Shown one piece after another: positions 18,417-29,911 of a DNA stretch of 30,200 nucleotides (its first letter is position 1; each line of letters starts with the position of its first letter). The translations under genes and the position numbers were made by a program. The stretch comes from a bacterium (GTDB taxonomy: Bacteria > SZUA-182 > DTGQ01): NCBI GenBank assembly GCA_040755755.1, contig JBFLZW010000034.1, positions 25,382 through 55,581 on the forward strand, read 5' to 3'. The notes under the pieces were generated by a model, which did no database searches, was not told where the DNA came from, and saw only the letters and a list, made by a program, of their open reading frames with translations.

Positions 18417-19154
18417 TCAGAAGAAGCAGGTGAAACCACACAGCAGATGATGGGTTTTAAGCTCGGTTGCCAGGTTAACTTTCACGCCCAGAACATCCTC
18501 TTTAAAATCCGGATCGAACCGGGTATACCGGTACTCGGAGAATATGGCGATGTGCCGGGGAAGCCTTATGGCAAATCCTGCGCGTGCATCGAGGCCGATA
18601 TCTGCCTCACGGTCGGAATAAGTCCCGGAAATACGTTTCCCTAACAGGGCAGGGATATCTGAATCCGCGACCTCATATTCGATAGATGAAAAGAAGATGC
18701 CCGGCCCCAGGCCGACATAAGGCCAGAAAGCTCCCCTGGGATGGGCATGACTTTTCAGGAGAGGCAGCCTGAGCATAAGCAGAGTGGATACCGGGATGAC
18801 CTCCAGACTCCCATCATCATCAATATCCTGCCTGAACAGGGATGCATCCACAGCAACCCCCGCCCACCGCTGACTCTCGAACCAGTATCCGAGCCGGTAT
18901 CCGACGATAAAGGAGTTGCTGAAGCTTACCTTTCCGGTAGCTTTTTCCCTGGGGGCCGAGATGGTTAGATTTTCATCTGTGCTGAATGATCCGCCGATGG
19001 AGAGATCAGCAAACTTTTCCGCCCTGCACGGGGGAGAATCAAGAATCAAAAAGCCTACAGTCAGGGTTAAGGTCAGGATCAGGATAAAGGTCAGGATAAA
19101 AGTCAGGGTAATGGTTGCCGCCAGGATAGCGGATGCTCGTTTTCGTATTCTCAT
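18417..19154 (-). CDS. Outer-membrane beta-barrel protein
   Basis: The 245-residue product has a long hydrophobic signal (residues 8-37, TLTFILTFILILTLTLTVGF) and a mature part of alternating aromatic strands: FSNSFIVGYRLGYWFES, WPYVGLGPGIFFSS, DARAGFAIRLPRHIAIFSEYRYTRF, with a C-terminal Phe typical of BAM substrates. It fits the small OmpW/OmpA-like (OMP_b-brl) group. The signal-peptide coding region is a degenerate hexamer-type repeat at the DNA level (about 19060-19110). The ribosome-binding site is poor (GAGG 12 bases from the ATG), so the start is less certain. It likely heads a two-gene unit with the lipoprotein downstream. Confidence 0.8.
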   Translation of the reverse strand: MRIRKRASAILAATITLTFILTFILILTLTLTVGFLILDSPPCRAEKFADLSIGGSFSTDENLTISAPREKATGKVSFSNSFIVGYRLGYWFESQRWAGVAVDASLFRQDIDDDGSLEVIPVSTLLMLRLPLLKSHAHPRGAFWPYVGLGPGIFFSSIEYEVADSDIPALLGKRISGTYSDREADIGLDARAGFAIRLPRHIAIFSEYRYTRFDPDFKEDVLGVKVNLATELKTHHLLCGFTCFF

Positions 19155-19995
19155 TTTTTAATGTATCCTCATGCTTGGAATAGCCTCTCAGTACAGGTCG
19201 CGGGAAAGCCCATCACGCCCCCTTCCCTGATGATTGTTCATTCCCTCTCTTATATCTCTGCTGGCTTCATTTCCATGAAAGCAGGGGAAAAGGGTCCGGC
19301 GATAAGGCTGGTGATAAAAATTATACATAAAAATGTAAAAATTATTAATATATAGAATATGAGTAATATATTAAATAATAGCAGATATAGCTAAATGGTG
19401 TCAAATAAATCGGAGGTCAAATAATCATAAAAGGGGATAATAATATGGACAATTGTCCGTTTGAATGTTTGAAGTTGAGATCAGGCTTAAGCAAGGGGCC
19501 CCTGGCGGGCTGGATGTATCTATAAATATTACACCGGTATTTTAATACTTTTTATGACAAGGTTAGCACCATGAGGACATCTCAACTATCCCCGGTATAT
19601 AATTCGAATTACCTTTTACTCATTGAAATTCCAGGAGTAACTTAAAATTATGCTGCCAATATCCACCAGCCGCCCGCCCTGTGTTGTTATGCTGGTATCA
19701 ATATTGAAAAATAGTTTCTGTATCAAATTCCATAACCGGACCGATTGGGTAGCTTGGCATTCTCTTTTATGGAACGAAACAGGAAAGCTCATAACGGCAA
19801 TGGGAAGTTCATTGTGATAAAGGGAAGTTCATAGTGACAACGGGAAGTTCACACCAAGAGATGACTGAATTTTTCGCGCGGTTGTACCAGTTCATTCTCA
19901 TTTTCTTTTTCTTAATCATATTCTTATTCTTAACGGTTTAGTGAGGTTAGGCGCTTAGTTTCTTATACGCTCAACCAGGATGGAAGGAGATTGAC
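19155..19995. other. Gap between divergent envelope genes
   Basis: No gene is supported over 840 bases. It must carry the divergent promoters of the barrel gene (minus) and the GLYGG gene (plus). Visible elements: an AT-rich imperfect inverted repeat around 19340-19378 (ATTATTAATATAT against ATATATTAAATAAT), a perfect 12-base palindrome GGACAATTGTCC at 19447-19458, and three 20-base direct repeats at 19802-19855. Confidence 0.6.
19802..19855 (+). repeat. Three direct repeats of GGGAAGTTCA with 20-bp period
   Basis: GGGAAGTTCA begins at 19802, 19822 and 19842; the first two full units (GGGAAGTTCATTGTGATAAA type) differ at a few positions. A spacing of 20 bases is close to two helical turns, as expected for binding sites on one face of DNA. 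They lie about 140 bases upstream of the GLYGG gene and may be regulator sites (inference). Confidence 0.6.
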
Positions 19996-20835
19996 ATGAT
20001 GAAGCTTACTGCCAAAACATACCTGCTGATCATTCTTGGTTTTCTTTTGTGCACCTTCACGATAATTCCTCTGACAACCGCACAGGCATATTATACGAGC
20101 TATAGCGTAGGCGGTTTATCGAGCAGCTATGGCGCCAGCGGTCTTTATGGCGGCTTATACGGCGGGCTGTATGGCAGTGGCTTATACGGCGGGCTGTATG
20201 GCGTTGGCTTATATGGCGGTCTTTATGGCGGCTACGGTTTAGGAGGATATGGGTACGGCGGACTTTATGGCCTGTATGGCAGCAGCCTCTATGGTGCAGG
20301 GCTGTACGGCGGTTATTACGGGGGGCTGTACGGCGGGCTGTACGGTGGCTTGTATGGCGGACTGTATGGCGGCTATTACGGTGGATTGTACGGCGGCTTG
20401 TATGGTGGCCTCTACGGTGGCGGGTACGGCCTGGGATTGCTGGGCGGACTCTACGGCCTTGGCGGCCTGAGATATGGGCTGGCTGAGCAGGCAGGATTAT
20501 GGCAGGGACTCTGGAGCACTGGAACCGCCTCCGGGAGCATGACCCTTAATCTTGTTGTCGATCCGGTGGTTACAACTTCAATTTCCGGTTATGTCCAGTT
20601 TATCGGTAACCTTGTCCTTCCAACCCTGGTAACTGTAACGGGAGAAAACCTTAACGGCCAGATAACCCTGAGCGGATCGAATGGTCTCGCAGGCGGTAAA
20701 TTAGTCAATGTCGAAATGGTTGCAACCCTGCTTTCTGCTACCGAAATATCCGGCGATTACACTCTCACTTCGGGTACCGCCGTAGTGCTTCAGACTGGAA
20801 AGTTCCAGGTAACATTAACAACCCCGGTTATTTAG
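19996..20835 (+). CDS. Secreted GLYGG-repeat protein with C-terminal beta domain
   Basis: The 279-residue product has a signal peptide ([18 protein letters not shown], cleavage probably after TAQA). Residues 33-155 consist of tandem GLYGG, GYYGG and GVGLYGG units, almost only Gly, Leu and Tyr with Ser. From about residue 165 a distinct beta-rich domain begins ([20 protein letters not shown]) with VSGYVQF-like and GQITLSGS strands. The repeats resemble structural Gly/Tyr-rich proteins that self-associate, so a surface-layer or matrix role is possible. AAGGAG sits 7 bases before ATG 19996. A strong hairpin follows the gene. No known family is recognised. Confidence 0.85.
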   Translation: MMKLTAKTYLLIILGFLLCTFTIIPLTTAQAYYTSYSVGGLSSSYGASGLYGGLYGGLYGSGLYGGLYGVGLYGGLYGGYGLGGYGYGGLYGLYGSSLYGAGLYGGYYGGLYGGLYGGLYGGLYGGYYGGLYGGLYGGLYGGGYGLGLLGGLYGLGGLRYGLAEQAGLWQGLWSTGTASGSMTLNLVVDPVVTTSISGYVQFIGNLVLPTLVTVTGENLNGQITLSGSNGLAGGKLVNVEMVATLLSATEISGDYTLTSGTAVVLQTGKFQVTLTTPVI

Positions 20836-20899
20836 TGTGGACCGCTCTTATTGAGCGGGTGTCGCTTATTGAGCGTAAATCGTTTTTTGAGCATATCAC

Positions 20900-20942
20900 C
20901 TCTTCACTCCCCTCAAGAGTCTATTTTGAGGGGAGTGAAGAG
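20900..20942. terminator. 17-bp perfect hairpin after the GLYGG gene
   Basis: CTCTTCACTCCCCTCAA (20900-20916) pairs fully with 20926-20942 over a 9-base loop. No T run follows, so it may stop transcription weakly or protect the mRNA end. Two small CGCT...GAGCG hairpins lie just upstream (20846-20875). Confidence 0.65.
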
Positions 20943-20987
20943 AGCCATAAATTCTATTTCCTCACGTGCTCTTCACCTTCATATCTC

Positions 20988-21025
20988 ATCTGTTCATAGC
21001 ATCAATATCTGTTCATAGCATCAAT
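20988..21025. repeat. 19-bp tandem duplication
   Basis: ATCTGTTCATAGCATCAAT occurs twice in direct succession, at 20988-21006 and 21007-21025, immediately beside copy B of the 36-nt repeat. Confidence 0.9.
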
Positions 21026-21027
21026 AC

Positions 21028-21063
21028 GCGATCTCTTGGTCGAGCCTGACTGTCCGCGTATTT
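21028..21063 (-). repeat. 36-nt dispersed repeat, copy B (inverted)
   Basis: The reverse complement of this segment matches 14739-14774 at 31 of 36 positions. See copy A. Confidence 0.75.
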
Positions 21064-21714
21064 AATGTGCAGTGTACTTAGCATAGCCCCTGCTGAAAAT
21101 ACATGGCTCGATATTTTCAGACTTCAGTAGCTTAACTCTTGTGGGTAATTAACGCTCATTTGTCGAATTCAAGGACAAGGACCTTTGCTATTACAGCATT
21201 ACCTACAGATATTTCGTTATGCTGATCTCTTTCTTGCAAACGCTTTCTTGCATAGTCTACCCCTGCATCATTGGCGACACTCCCCTCCTTCATGTCCACT
21301 ATAGCCTGAACCTGCGCAGGAAGGTAGTTGAAAAAAAATCCCCGGCATTTTCCCTGTCACTCAGAACTTGTTTAACAATACTTCGGAAATCCAAGCCTCC
21401 ATCTTCACTTTCCTCCTCATCTCCTTTCTCACCTTCCTTCTGAATTTCATCCTCGTCCCTTTCTCTACCACTCCTCCTTTCCGCTCTCCGTATCTTCTTC
21501 CTCTGCCAGGAGCTGATTGGCTGATTTCCCCTTCCTGCCATGCCGATAAGGAATACAATTACTCGGAAACTTGGACGAATAAACCCTGGCAGGTAGAGCG
21601 GAAAAATAGCCAGACACACAGCATATCAGAAAAAATAGCTGAAGATCCATGAAGCAATGGTAGTAACTTAAGCAACAGGTTAAGCAATAGGGCAAGCAAT
21701 AGACTATCAACGTC

Positions 21715-21825
21715 CTCCTTTTCTCCAGAGGGATTTAAGGGGGATTTTTCACGCTCGTATTAAAATCCCCCAGCCTCTCCCTTCAGAAAGGGGGGAGGTT
21801 TCCCCCTCCAGTGGGGAGATGCTGC
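21715..21825. repeat. G-rich palindromic intergenic repeat
   Basis: GGGGGATTTT (21739-21748) pairs with AAAATCCCCC (21772-21781), followed by GGGGGA-GGTT-TCCCCC around 21801-21816. The type is related to the 15170-15560 cluster and may form stable hairpins. Confidence 0.7.
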
Positions 21826-21858
21826 CCTCAGAAGGGATAATTGTACCTGATGAGAGGA

Positions 21859-21883
21859 AAATTTAACCTTTGAAGTTAAATTT
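21859..21883. promoter_or_regulatory. AT-rich 9-bp inverted repeat, possible operator
   Basis: AAATTTAAC (21859-21867), 7 bases, then GTTAAATTT (21875-21883). It lies about 55 bases before the ATG at 21937 and overlaps a TTGACC that could be a -35 box. No clear -10 is seen, so the role is a guess. Confidence 0.35.
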
Positions 21884-21936
21884 GACCTTTAAGTTGATAC
21901 CATTGGATCCATAGAGTCATAGAGGGGGAGAAGGCT

Positions 21937-23494
21937 ATGAACGACATGGTCATAGTGGCCCTGGGAGATGATTCTCTGCGGGCAGTAGTGAAGCAGACCC
22001 TTCAGGAAATGAACCTGGACATTCGGGAAGTGAGTCAGGGGCCGCAGGCGATCAAGGACGTGGCCGCATTGAAACCTGCTCTGGTCATTGTTGACGATAC
22101 CCTGCCATACCTGAGCGGCTATCAATTCAGCCGGCTGCTCAAGTTCGGATTCCGCCTGGACATCCCGCTGATTATGATCATTTCCTCCGAGCAGAAAATG
22201 GATCAGTTCTGGAGTACATCGTGTGGTGCGGACTTTTGCCTGTCACGGCCGGTCAACCAGGAGGAGTTGAAAAAAATCGTTCAGGAGACGATAAAGGGAA
22301 GGAGGGTCCAGCGGTTCTTTTTCCGGCCTCCCCTTATTGTTGGCCGCAATGTAAGTGATCTGGATATCATGAAAATGGCCAATGACCTTCTGGATCGGCA
22401 CCTGTTCCAGGAAAAGGTGCTGAATGAGCTGAAATCGTTAAACCGGCAGGTTGACTCGGTCCGGGATCTGGTTTCGGCCATGATGCCTATTCTGAACTCC
22501 CTTTTTCCCTTTCGCGTGGCCGCGGTTTTTCTCTACTATGAAACCAGGGCCAGTCTCCTTGCCTCGACGATGGAAGAGATCGGACAGGCCCGGATCGACT
22601 CTCTGTACTCTTATTTACTGTCGTATGTCCGGGATAAGGAAAACCTGGACTTATCTGTGGATGACATTCCCCTCACTCTCCTTGGCCCGGCGATGCTGGG
22701 ACCGGTAGCGAACGTGGATGACTTCGACGAGCAGGACATATCCGTTTTCTCCGGGAGAGGTTTGCGCAATGTCACCTGCTGTCTGATCTTTGACGGTTTA
22801 AACCTTGAGTCGTATCCTGAAGAGGATGCCCGGACCTTCCACCTCATTCTCCAGCAGGCATTGGAAACAATTGAAGAGAAGGTGGTTTTCGAAAAATCCG
22901 TTCCCTTCTCCATTATCGATACCGTTAACCATCAGGCCAACCGCTCTTTTCTCCTCAAAATCCTGGCCCAGAATATGGAACAGGCCCGAAGGTTTCAAAC
23001 TTCTCTGACCTTGATCGGCCTGTCTCTGGAAAATTATCCTCACCTGGCAGGATCATTAAGCAGAAAGGATGAATTTCGCCTCTGGCAGAATATCTCCGCC
23101 ACCCTGCTCAACGCAGTCCGTAAAATGGATGTTGTGGCCAGAATCAGTGAACACCAGTTTATTCTCGTTCTTCTGAAAGCCAGTGCTGAACAGGCCAGAA
23201 CCGTTTATCAGCGGGTAAAGACCCTGCTGGAGGATCTGCCTTTGCCGAATGAACCCATCAGGGTTCAGGGAGGATTCTGGCCGTATGACTCCTCACTCGG
23301 TCTGCTGGCTGAGGAGTATCTGCTGACTGCCTGTGCCCAGATTTTCCGTTCAGGATCTGAAGAGCCCCGTGATGCGATGATGATGACTGATATCGAGAAT
23401 GAGGATAGACAAATCGGGCTGGAGTCGGAACCTGTCGGCAGTGAGCCCGAACATGCCAGAAGTGAGGCAGAACCTGTCGGCAGTGAGGTCGAAC

Positions 23495-23508
<14 letters not shown>
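21937..23508 (+). CDS. Response-regulator receiver protein with degenerate GGDEF-like domain
   Basis: The 523-residue product starts with a REC domain. It has an acidic pair D11-D12, a phospho-acceptor D53 in LVIVDDTLPYLSG, and Arg in place of the usual conserved Lys (LSRPVNQEEL). A coiled segment and a GAF-like middle region follow (residues 170-315). The C-terminal part looks like a diguanylate-cyclase fold: it has an entry motif ending NR (DTVNHQANRSF), but where GGDEF is expected it reads ARISEHQFIL, so catalysis is unlikely. The tail carries a repeat with EPVGSE. It overlaps the PilB/GspE-like start by 14 bases, so it probably controls that ATPase or senses a signal for it (inference). 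Confidence 0.8.
23428..23499 (+). repeat. 42-nt direct repeat duplicating a start-codon region
   Basis: A 42-base unit starting GAACCTGTCGGCAGTGAG at 23428 is repeated from 23470 (30 bases matching apart from two changes). Both copies carry CGAACATGCC, with ATG at 23453 and 23495 in the same frame. Only the second copy has a GAGG ribosome-binding site, created by the two differing bases. Confidence 0.85.
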
Positions 23509-26128
<2,620 letters not shown>

Positions 26129-26152
26129 TCAGAAAGTAAGGAGAAACGTATT

Positions 26153-26419
26153 GTGTCCCGGAACAGAATACCACCTGAGAAAAATGCACATCTTTTAAGC
26201 TTCTTTCAGACCGGCCAGTCCAAACCAGGCCGTCAGCCAGGAAAGGAAAGATCATTGGCCGGGTTAAAAAAGGATACTATCCGAGATACTCATTCACCTT
26301 TACCTGCCTCTCGGACGCTCCAGGAAAAAATGCAGACGGTAAAGGTAGCTTTTATCACTCATACTGAAGAAATCAGCTTTGAAAATTTTCTAAAATTTCG
26401 GCCTGATAAACAAAAGTAA
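26153..26419 (+). CDS. Small protein of unknown function in the PilB/V-ATPase operon
   Basis: An 88-residue frame starts with GTG at 26153, preceded by AAGGAG at about 9 bases, and fits tightly between the PilB-like gene (24 bases) and the ATPase H subunit (20 bases). The N-terminal half is basic and rich in Pro/Gly/Ser (SKPGRQPGKERS) and probably disordered; the end reads VKVAFITHTEEISFENFLKF. No signal peptide, membrane helix or known family is recognised. The tight spacing supports a real gene. Confidence 0.55.
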   Translation: MSRNRIPPEKNAHLLSFFQTGQSKPGRQPGKERSLAGLKKDTIRDTHSPLPASRTLQEKMQTVKVAFITHTEEISFENFLKFRPDKQK

Positions 26420-26439
26420 CAGGCAAAGGTAAAAAAATC

Positions 26440-26778
26440 ATGGGCGGAATACCAGAAAGCAACACTACGATTGAGAAAATGCTGGGAGTGGAATTGAACG
26501 CTGCCAGGGTTTTGGAAGAGGCCAAGGAGAAAGGGAACCAGATAGTCCTTCAGGCCAGAGCTGAAGCCCGCAGACTGATAGAGAAAACCAGGGATGATCT
26601 GCGGAAGGAGCGGGAGGCACTGGAGCAAAGGCTCAAGGCGGAAGGAGAAGAAGAGGTGGCCAGGATCAAGACTGGCCGGGAGGAAGCCCGATCGAGGATC
26701 AATGAGCAGGCACAAAAACAGCGCGAGCAGACGATAGCTGAGATTCGCCGGATACTCTTCGGTAACGGTATTCATTGA
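26440..26778 (+). CDS. V/A-type ATP synthase subunit H (G-like peripheral stalk)
   Basis: The 112-residue product is a nearly continuous charged coiled coil: LEEAKEKGNQIVLQARAEAR, then KEREALEQRLKAEGEEEVAR, ending REQTIAEIRRILFG. This is the usual form and length of the H/G stator subunit (AhaH, NtpF), which pairs with subunit E. It precedes subunits C, I and K, confirming the family by context. No strong ribosome-binding site precedes the ATG at 26440. The stop overlaps the earliest possible start (TTG 26775) of the next frame. Confidence 0.85.
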   Translation: MGGIPESNTTIEKMLGVELNAARVLEEAKEKGNQIVLQARAEARRLIEKTRDDLRKEREALEQRLKAEGEEEVARIKTGREEARSRINEQAQKQREQTIAEIRRILFGNGIH

Positions 26779-26804
26779 GCTCATGTCGGACTGGTGATCG
26801 GGAA

Positions 26805-27857
26805 ATGTTACGAGCAGCCTTTCAATATTCCTATGTCAATACCAAACTCCGGGCTTTGAAGAGCCGGCTGCTTGGCCCTGCAGATTATGAAAATCTGCTT
26901 GGCGTCTCCGGCTCCAGCGGACTGTCCGAATGCCTCCGGTCCACTGCATATGGGCCGCTCCTTGGCCAGGTCGCAGCCTCCTATGATGGGCTGATACAGT
27001 TGTTCTATCAGGATCTGTTTGACTGCTATGCCAAGGTTATCCGCTCGTTGCCGGGAAACCGCAGGCGGCTGATCCAGCACCTATATCAAAAATACGAGCT
27101 TGAGAACCTCAAGGCCATTGTGCGGACTATCTGCCAGGGAAAATCAAAAGATGGGGTCGAACAGCTTTTAGTGCCGATCGTCGAGCCTCAGAGCTTTTCT
27201 CCCGAAGCACTGCTTCATTCACGGAGCATGGAGGAAGTTCTTATCCAATTGCGGAGAACCTGCTATTATAGACCGCTGAAGAACGCGCTCTACCGCTTTG
27301 AAGAGGAAAAAGAAACCTTCCCCCTGGAGATGGCCCTGGATCTCAGCTACTATAATCAATTATGGAAAATCATCGCTTCCCTCAGCCGTGGAGAGCGAAA
27401 AATTGTCCGCAGCATCCTTGGCATTCAGATGGATATTCTCAATATAACCTGGATATTCCGGTTCAAGGATATCTATCACTTTTCGCCGGAAGAGATTCTC
27501 AATTACGGGCTGACGCAAGGGTGCCATATCTCGCCTGAGCTTCGGAAAAAGCTTGCCTTTTCGGTTGACCGCAAAGATGTAATCACCAATCTGGCGATGA
27601 CTCCCTACAAAGTCCTGCTGGACAATCCTGATATCAGGGATGCCGAAACCTGCTCCATCCTGCTCTGGCGTTATCTCAGGGCCGAAGCCGGAAGGAACTG
27701 GCTGGGATTTCCCTTTCACATCGGTGTTGTTCTGGCTTATGTGCTCTTCAAGGAGATTGAAGTCAGGGATCTTATCAGCATTACGGAAGCCAAACGTCTG
27801 AACCTGTCGCGGGAAATGCTTATTGACCACTTGATCTACCCTGTCTCTTGCGATTAA
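26805..27857 (+). CDS. ntpC: V/A-type ATP synthase subunit C (AC39/d-like)
   Basis: Subunit C is the funnel-shaped socket joining the central rotor to the membrane K ring. The 350-residue product shows the family opening (YSYVNTKLRALKSRLL), the block YELENLKAIVRTICQG, and the repeated three-fold helical pattern (LDLSYYNQLWKIIA, then MDILNITWIFRFKDIYHF). I prefer ATG 26805, which gives the usual N-terminus; the frame is also open from TTG 26775, which overlaps the previous stop. Neither start has a strong ribosome-binding site. In Thermus and Enterococcus this gene lies after K and E; here it precedes subunit I. Confidence 0.85.
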   Translation: MLRAAFQYSYVNTKLRALKSRLLGPADYENLLGVSGSSGLSECLRSTAYGPLLGQVAASYDGLIQLFYQDLFDCYAKVIRSLPGNRRRLIQHLYQKYELENLKAIVRTICQGKSKDGVEQLLVPIVEPQSFSPEALLHSRSMEEVLIQLRRTCYYRPLKNALYRFEEEKETFPLEMALDLSYYNQLWKIIASLSRGERKIVRSILGIQMDILNITWIFRFKDIYHFSPEEILNYGLTQGCHISPELRKKLAFSVDRKDVITNLAMTPYKVLLDNPDIRDAETCSILLWRYLRAEAGRNWLGFPFHIGVVLAYVLFKEIEVRDLISITEAKRLNLSREMLIDHLIYPVSCD

Positions 27858-27882
27858 ACAACCGGGAGTAGGAGAGCTGCTT

Positions 27883-29883
27883 ATGTTTAAACCTGCCAAA
27901 ATGGATAAGATCGATCTGCAGGTACCCCAGGACCATATGGCCAAGACAACACAGATCATTGCCAATCTCAAGATACTGCACCTGATGAATGTCCGGAAAA
28001 CCAGAATTGGAGAGCTGAATCTGGAATCGAACGCGGACAGCAGTCTTCTGCAAAAATATACGGATCTGAAAAACAGGCTGGACAGGATACTGAACCTGAT
28101 GGAAATCAATTTGATGGGCGGCCCGGAGCCAGTCTCCCCGGAAAATTTGAAGGAGGAAGCGAATCCCCATCAGGATATCACTCAACTGGACTGGGAGGTT
28201 CAGCACCTGGAGGATGAAGTTTCGGGCGTGATCGGGGAACTGGACACAGTCGAGAAGGCCAGGAAGCAGAAGGAGGAGCTCCTTCGGCAATTGGAGATCA
28301 TCACCGCTGCCGGAGTGGACATCGACCGGTTTCGCAGATGCAGGTTCCTGTATGTGGCCGCAGGATTGATCCCGCTGGATAATCTGGGACGGATGGAATT
28401 CAGCCTGTCAAACCTCTATCACCTGATCGTTCCTTCGGTAGCCATCGATAAGCAGCGTCTGATCTTCGTTTTCGGCTCCCGCCGGGACAGGGATAAAATC
28501 GACAGAGCCTTACGGAGCGCTTACTTTGATAAGCTGGAAATTCCTGAGCAGGATGAAAATCCTGATCTGCGCAGCCTTGAGAACCTGCGCACCCGGATCC
28601 GGGAATTGGAAGCGGAGAAGTCCGTCATCCAGGCCCGGATGGAAAAAATGAAAAAGCAATTGACCGGACGGCTCGATCAATTGAGGCACAAGGTCCTCCT
28701 GTCTATAGCTGTCCTGGAGATTGGAAAATCTTATGACAAGGTTGGCCAGATTTATCATATCTCCGGATGGGTGCCGCAGAGAGTGGTCCCTTTGCTGGAG
28801 CGCGAGGTCCTGGAAGCGACTGATAATCAGGTCAGGGTTGCTGTTGTCTCCTCCAATGCCGTATGGCAGATCGGGGATCTTTTGAAGATTCCAACCTGCT
28901 TCCAGAATCCGTTTCTGCTCAGGCCGTTTGAGAAGCTGGTGGCCGGCTACGGCATCCCTTCCTATCGGGAAGTCGAGCCGACCTTTTTCTTTGCCCTGAG
29001 CTTCCTGGTTATGTTCGGTGTCATGTTCGGCGATGTGGGACAGGGGCTGGTTCTGTTCCTGCTGGGATTATTCGCCTATAGAAAATCCGCCAGAGAGAAC
29101 GTGCGGGATGCATGCCTGATTATCATGGAATGTGGCATTATGTCCACAATTTTCGGCTTTCTTTATGGCTCGGTGTTCGGCTTTGAGCATCTCATACCTG
29201 CGCTCTGGTTCAATCCTATGGGAAATATCTATTACTTCATGAAAATAACTGTGGGCTTCGGCATGCTTGTCATCAGTATCGGACTGATTTTAAATATCGT
29301 TAATTCCATTGAGAACCGTAACTATAAGGAAGGTATTCTCGGGGAATTCGGCATTATAAGCCTGATTTTTTACTGGGGATGCATCGGACTGGCCCTGCCC
29401 TATCTCACGACCGGAAAATTGCCTGTCAATGCCGGGTATCTGCTGCCTGTACTGCCCCTCTCTCTTATGGTCTTATTCCTGAAAGAGCCGTTGTTCAACC
29501 TGTATGGCAGGCTGGTGCTGAAGAAAAATCTACCGATCCTTCCTGATAAGCCGGGACTTTACTTCATGGAATCCCTGATCGAGATTGGTGATACGGTTAT
29601 CGCTTTCCTCTCTCATACCGTTTCTTTTGTCCGTGTCTCTGCCTTTGCTCTGGCCCATGCAGGTTTATTCCTGGCTGTTTTTACCCTGGCCAGGACTTCG
29701 GAGGGCATGAGAGGGGGGACCTTATGGTATGGCCTGATTGTGGTCCTGGGAAATATCGGAATTATTACCATTGAGGGTCTGGTGGTATCTATCCAGACCA
29801 TCCGCCTCGAATACTATGAGTTTTTTACCAAGTTTTTCCAGGGAGGAGGAGAAATCTACCGGCCTTTACAGGGGATTCAATAA
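27883..29883 (+). CDS. ntpI: V/A-type ATP synthase subunit I (a-subunit)
   Basis: Subunit I forms the ion half-channels and stator arm. The 666-residue product has a soluble coiled-coil half (residues 1-330, with KYTDLKNRLDRILNLMEIN and a second long coil near 230-275). A membrane half of about seven to eight helices follows, starting near FFFALSFLVMFGVMFGDVGQG. The essential Arg region QTIRLEYYEFFTKFF and the FVRVSAFALAHAGL helix are intact. TAGGAG precedes the ATG. K follows after 28 bases. Confidence 0.93.
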   Translation: MFKPAKMDKIDLQVPQDHMAKTTQIIANLKILHLMNVRKTRIGELNLESNADSSLLQKYTDLKNRLDRILNLMEINLMGGPEPVSPENLKEEANPHQDITQLDWEVQHLEDEVSGVIGELDTVEKARKQKEELLRQLEIITAAGVDIDRFRRCRFLYVAAGLIPLDNLGRMEFSLSNLYHLIVPSVAIDKQRLIFVFGSRRDRDKIDRALRSAYFDKLEIPEQDENPDLRSLENLRTRIRELEAEKSVIQARMEKMKKQLTGRLDQLRHKVLLSIAVLEIGKSYDKVGQIYHISGWVPQRVVPLLEREVLEATDNQVRVAVVSSNAVWQIGDLLKIPTCFQNPFLLRPFEKLVAGYGIPSYREVEPTFFFALSFLVMFGVMFGDVGQGLVLFLLGLFAYRKSARENVRDACLIIMECGIMSTIFGFLYGSVFGFEHLIPALWFNPMGNIYYFMKITVGFGMLVISIGLILNIVNSIENRNYKEGILGEFGIISLIFYWGCIGLALPYLTTGKLPVNAGYLLPVLPLSLMVLFLKEPLFNLYGRLVLKKNLPILPDKPGLYFMESLIEIGDTVIAFLSHTVSFVRVSAFALAHAGLFLAVFTLARTSEGMRGGTLWYGLIVVLGNIGIITIEGLVVSIQTIRLEYYEFFTKFFQGGGEIYRPLQGIQ

Positions 29884-29911
29884 GACAACTGGAAGAAAGG
29901 AGATGAAAGTC

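Larger units (their letters stand above)
20943..21936. other. Repeat-rich gap upstream of the REC/PilB/V-ATPase operon
   Basis: No gene is supported over about 1 kb. It holds a 19-base tandem duplication, the inverted 36-nt repeat copy B, a small hairpin near 21092-21119 (CTGAAAATA against TATTTTCAG), a long pyrimidine-rich stretch (about 21400-21520), G-rich palindromes, and an AT-rich inverted repeat near the operon start. Confidence 0.6.

Noticed and set aside
17957-18433. 158-codon plus-strand open frame
   Set aside because: Antisense to the lipoprotein gene with its clear signal and repeats.
21368-21652. 94-codon plus-strand open frame in a pyrimidine-rich stretch
   Set aside because: Low-complexity Leu/Phe/Pro composition from a CT-rich tract, no ribosome-binding site.
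19155-21936. tRNA genes or riboswitches in the large gaps
   Set aside because: I looked for T-loop and CCA-end patterns and for known aptamer cores by eye and saw none; a covariance-model scan would be needed to exclude them fully.
27360-28109. 249-codon minus-strand open frame
   Set aside because: Antisense to subunit C and subunit I genes.
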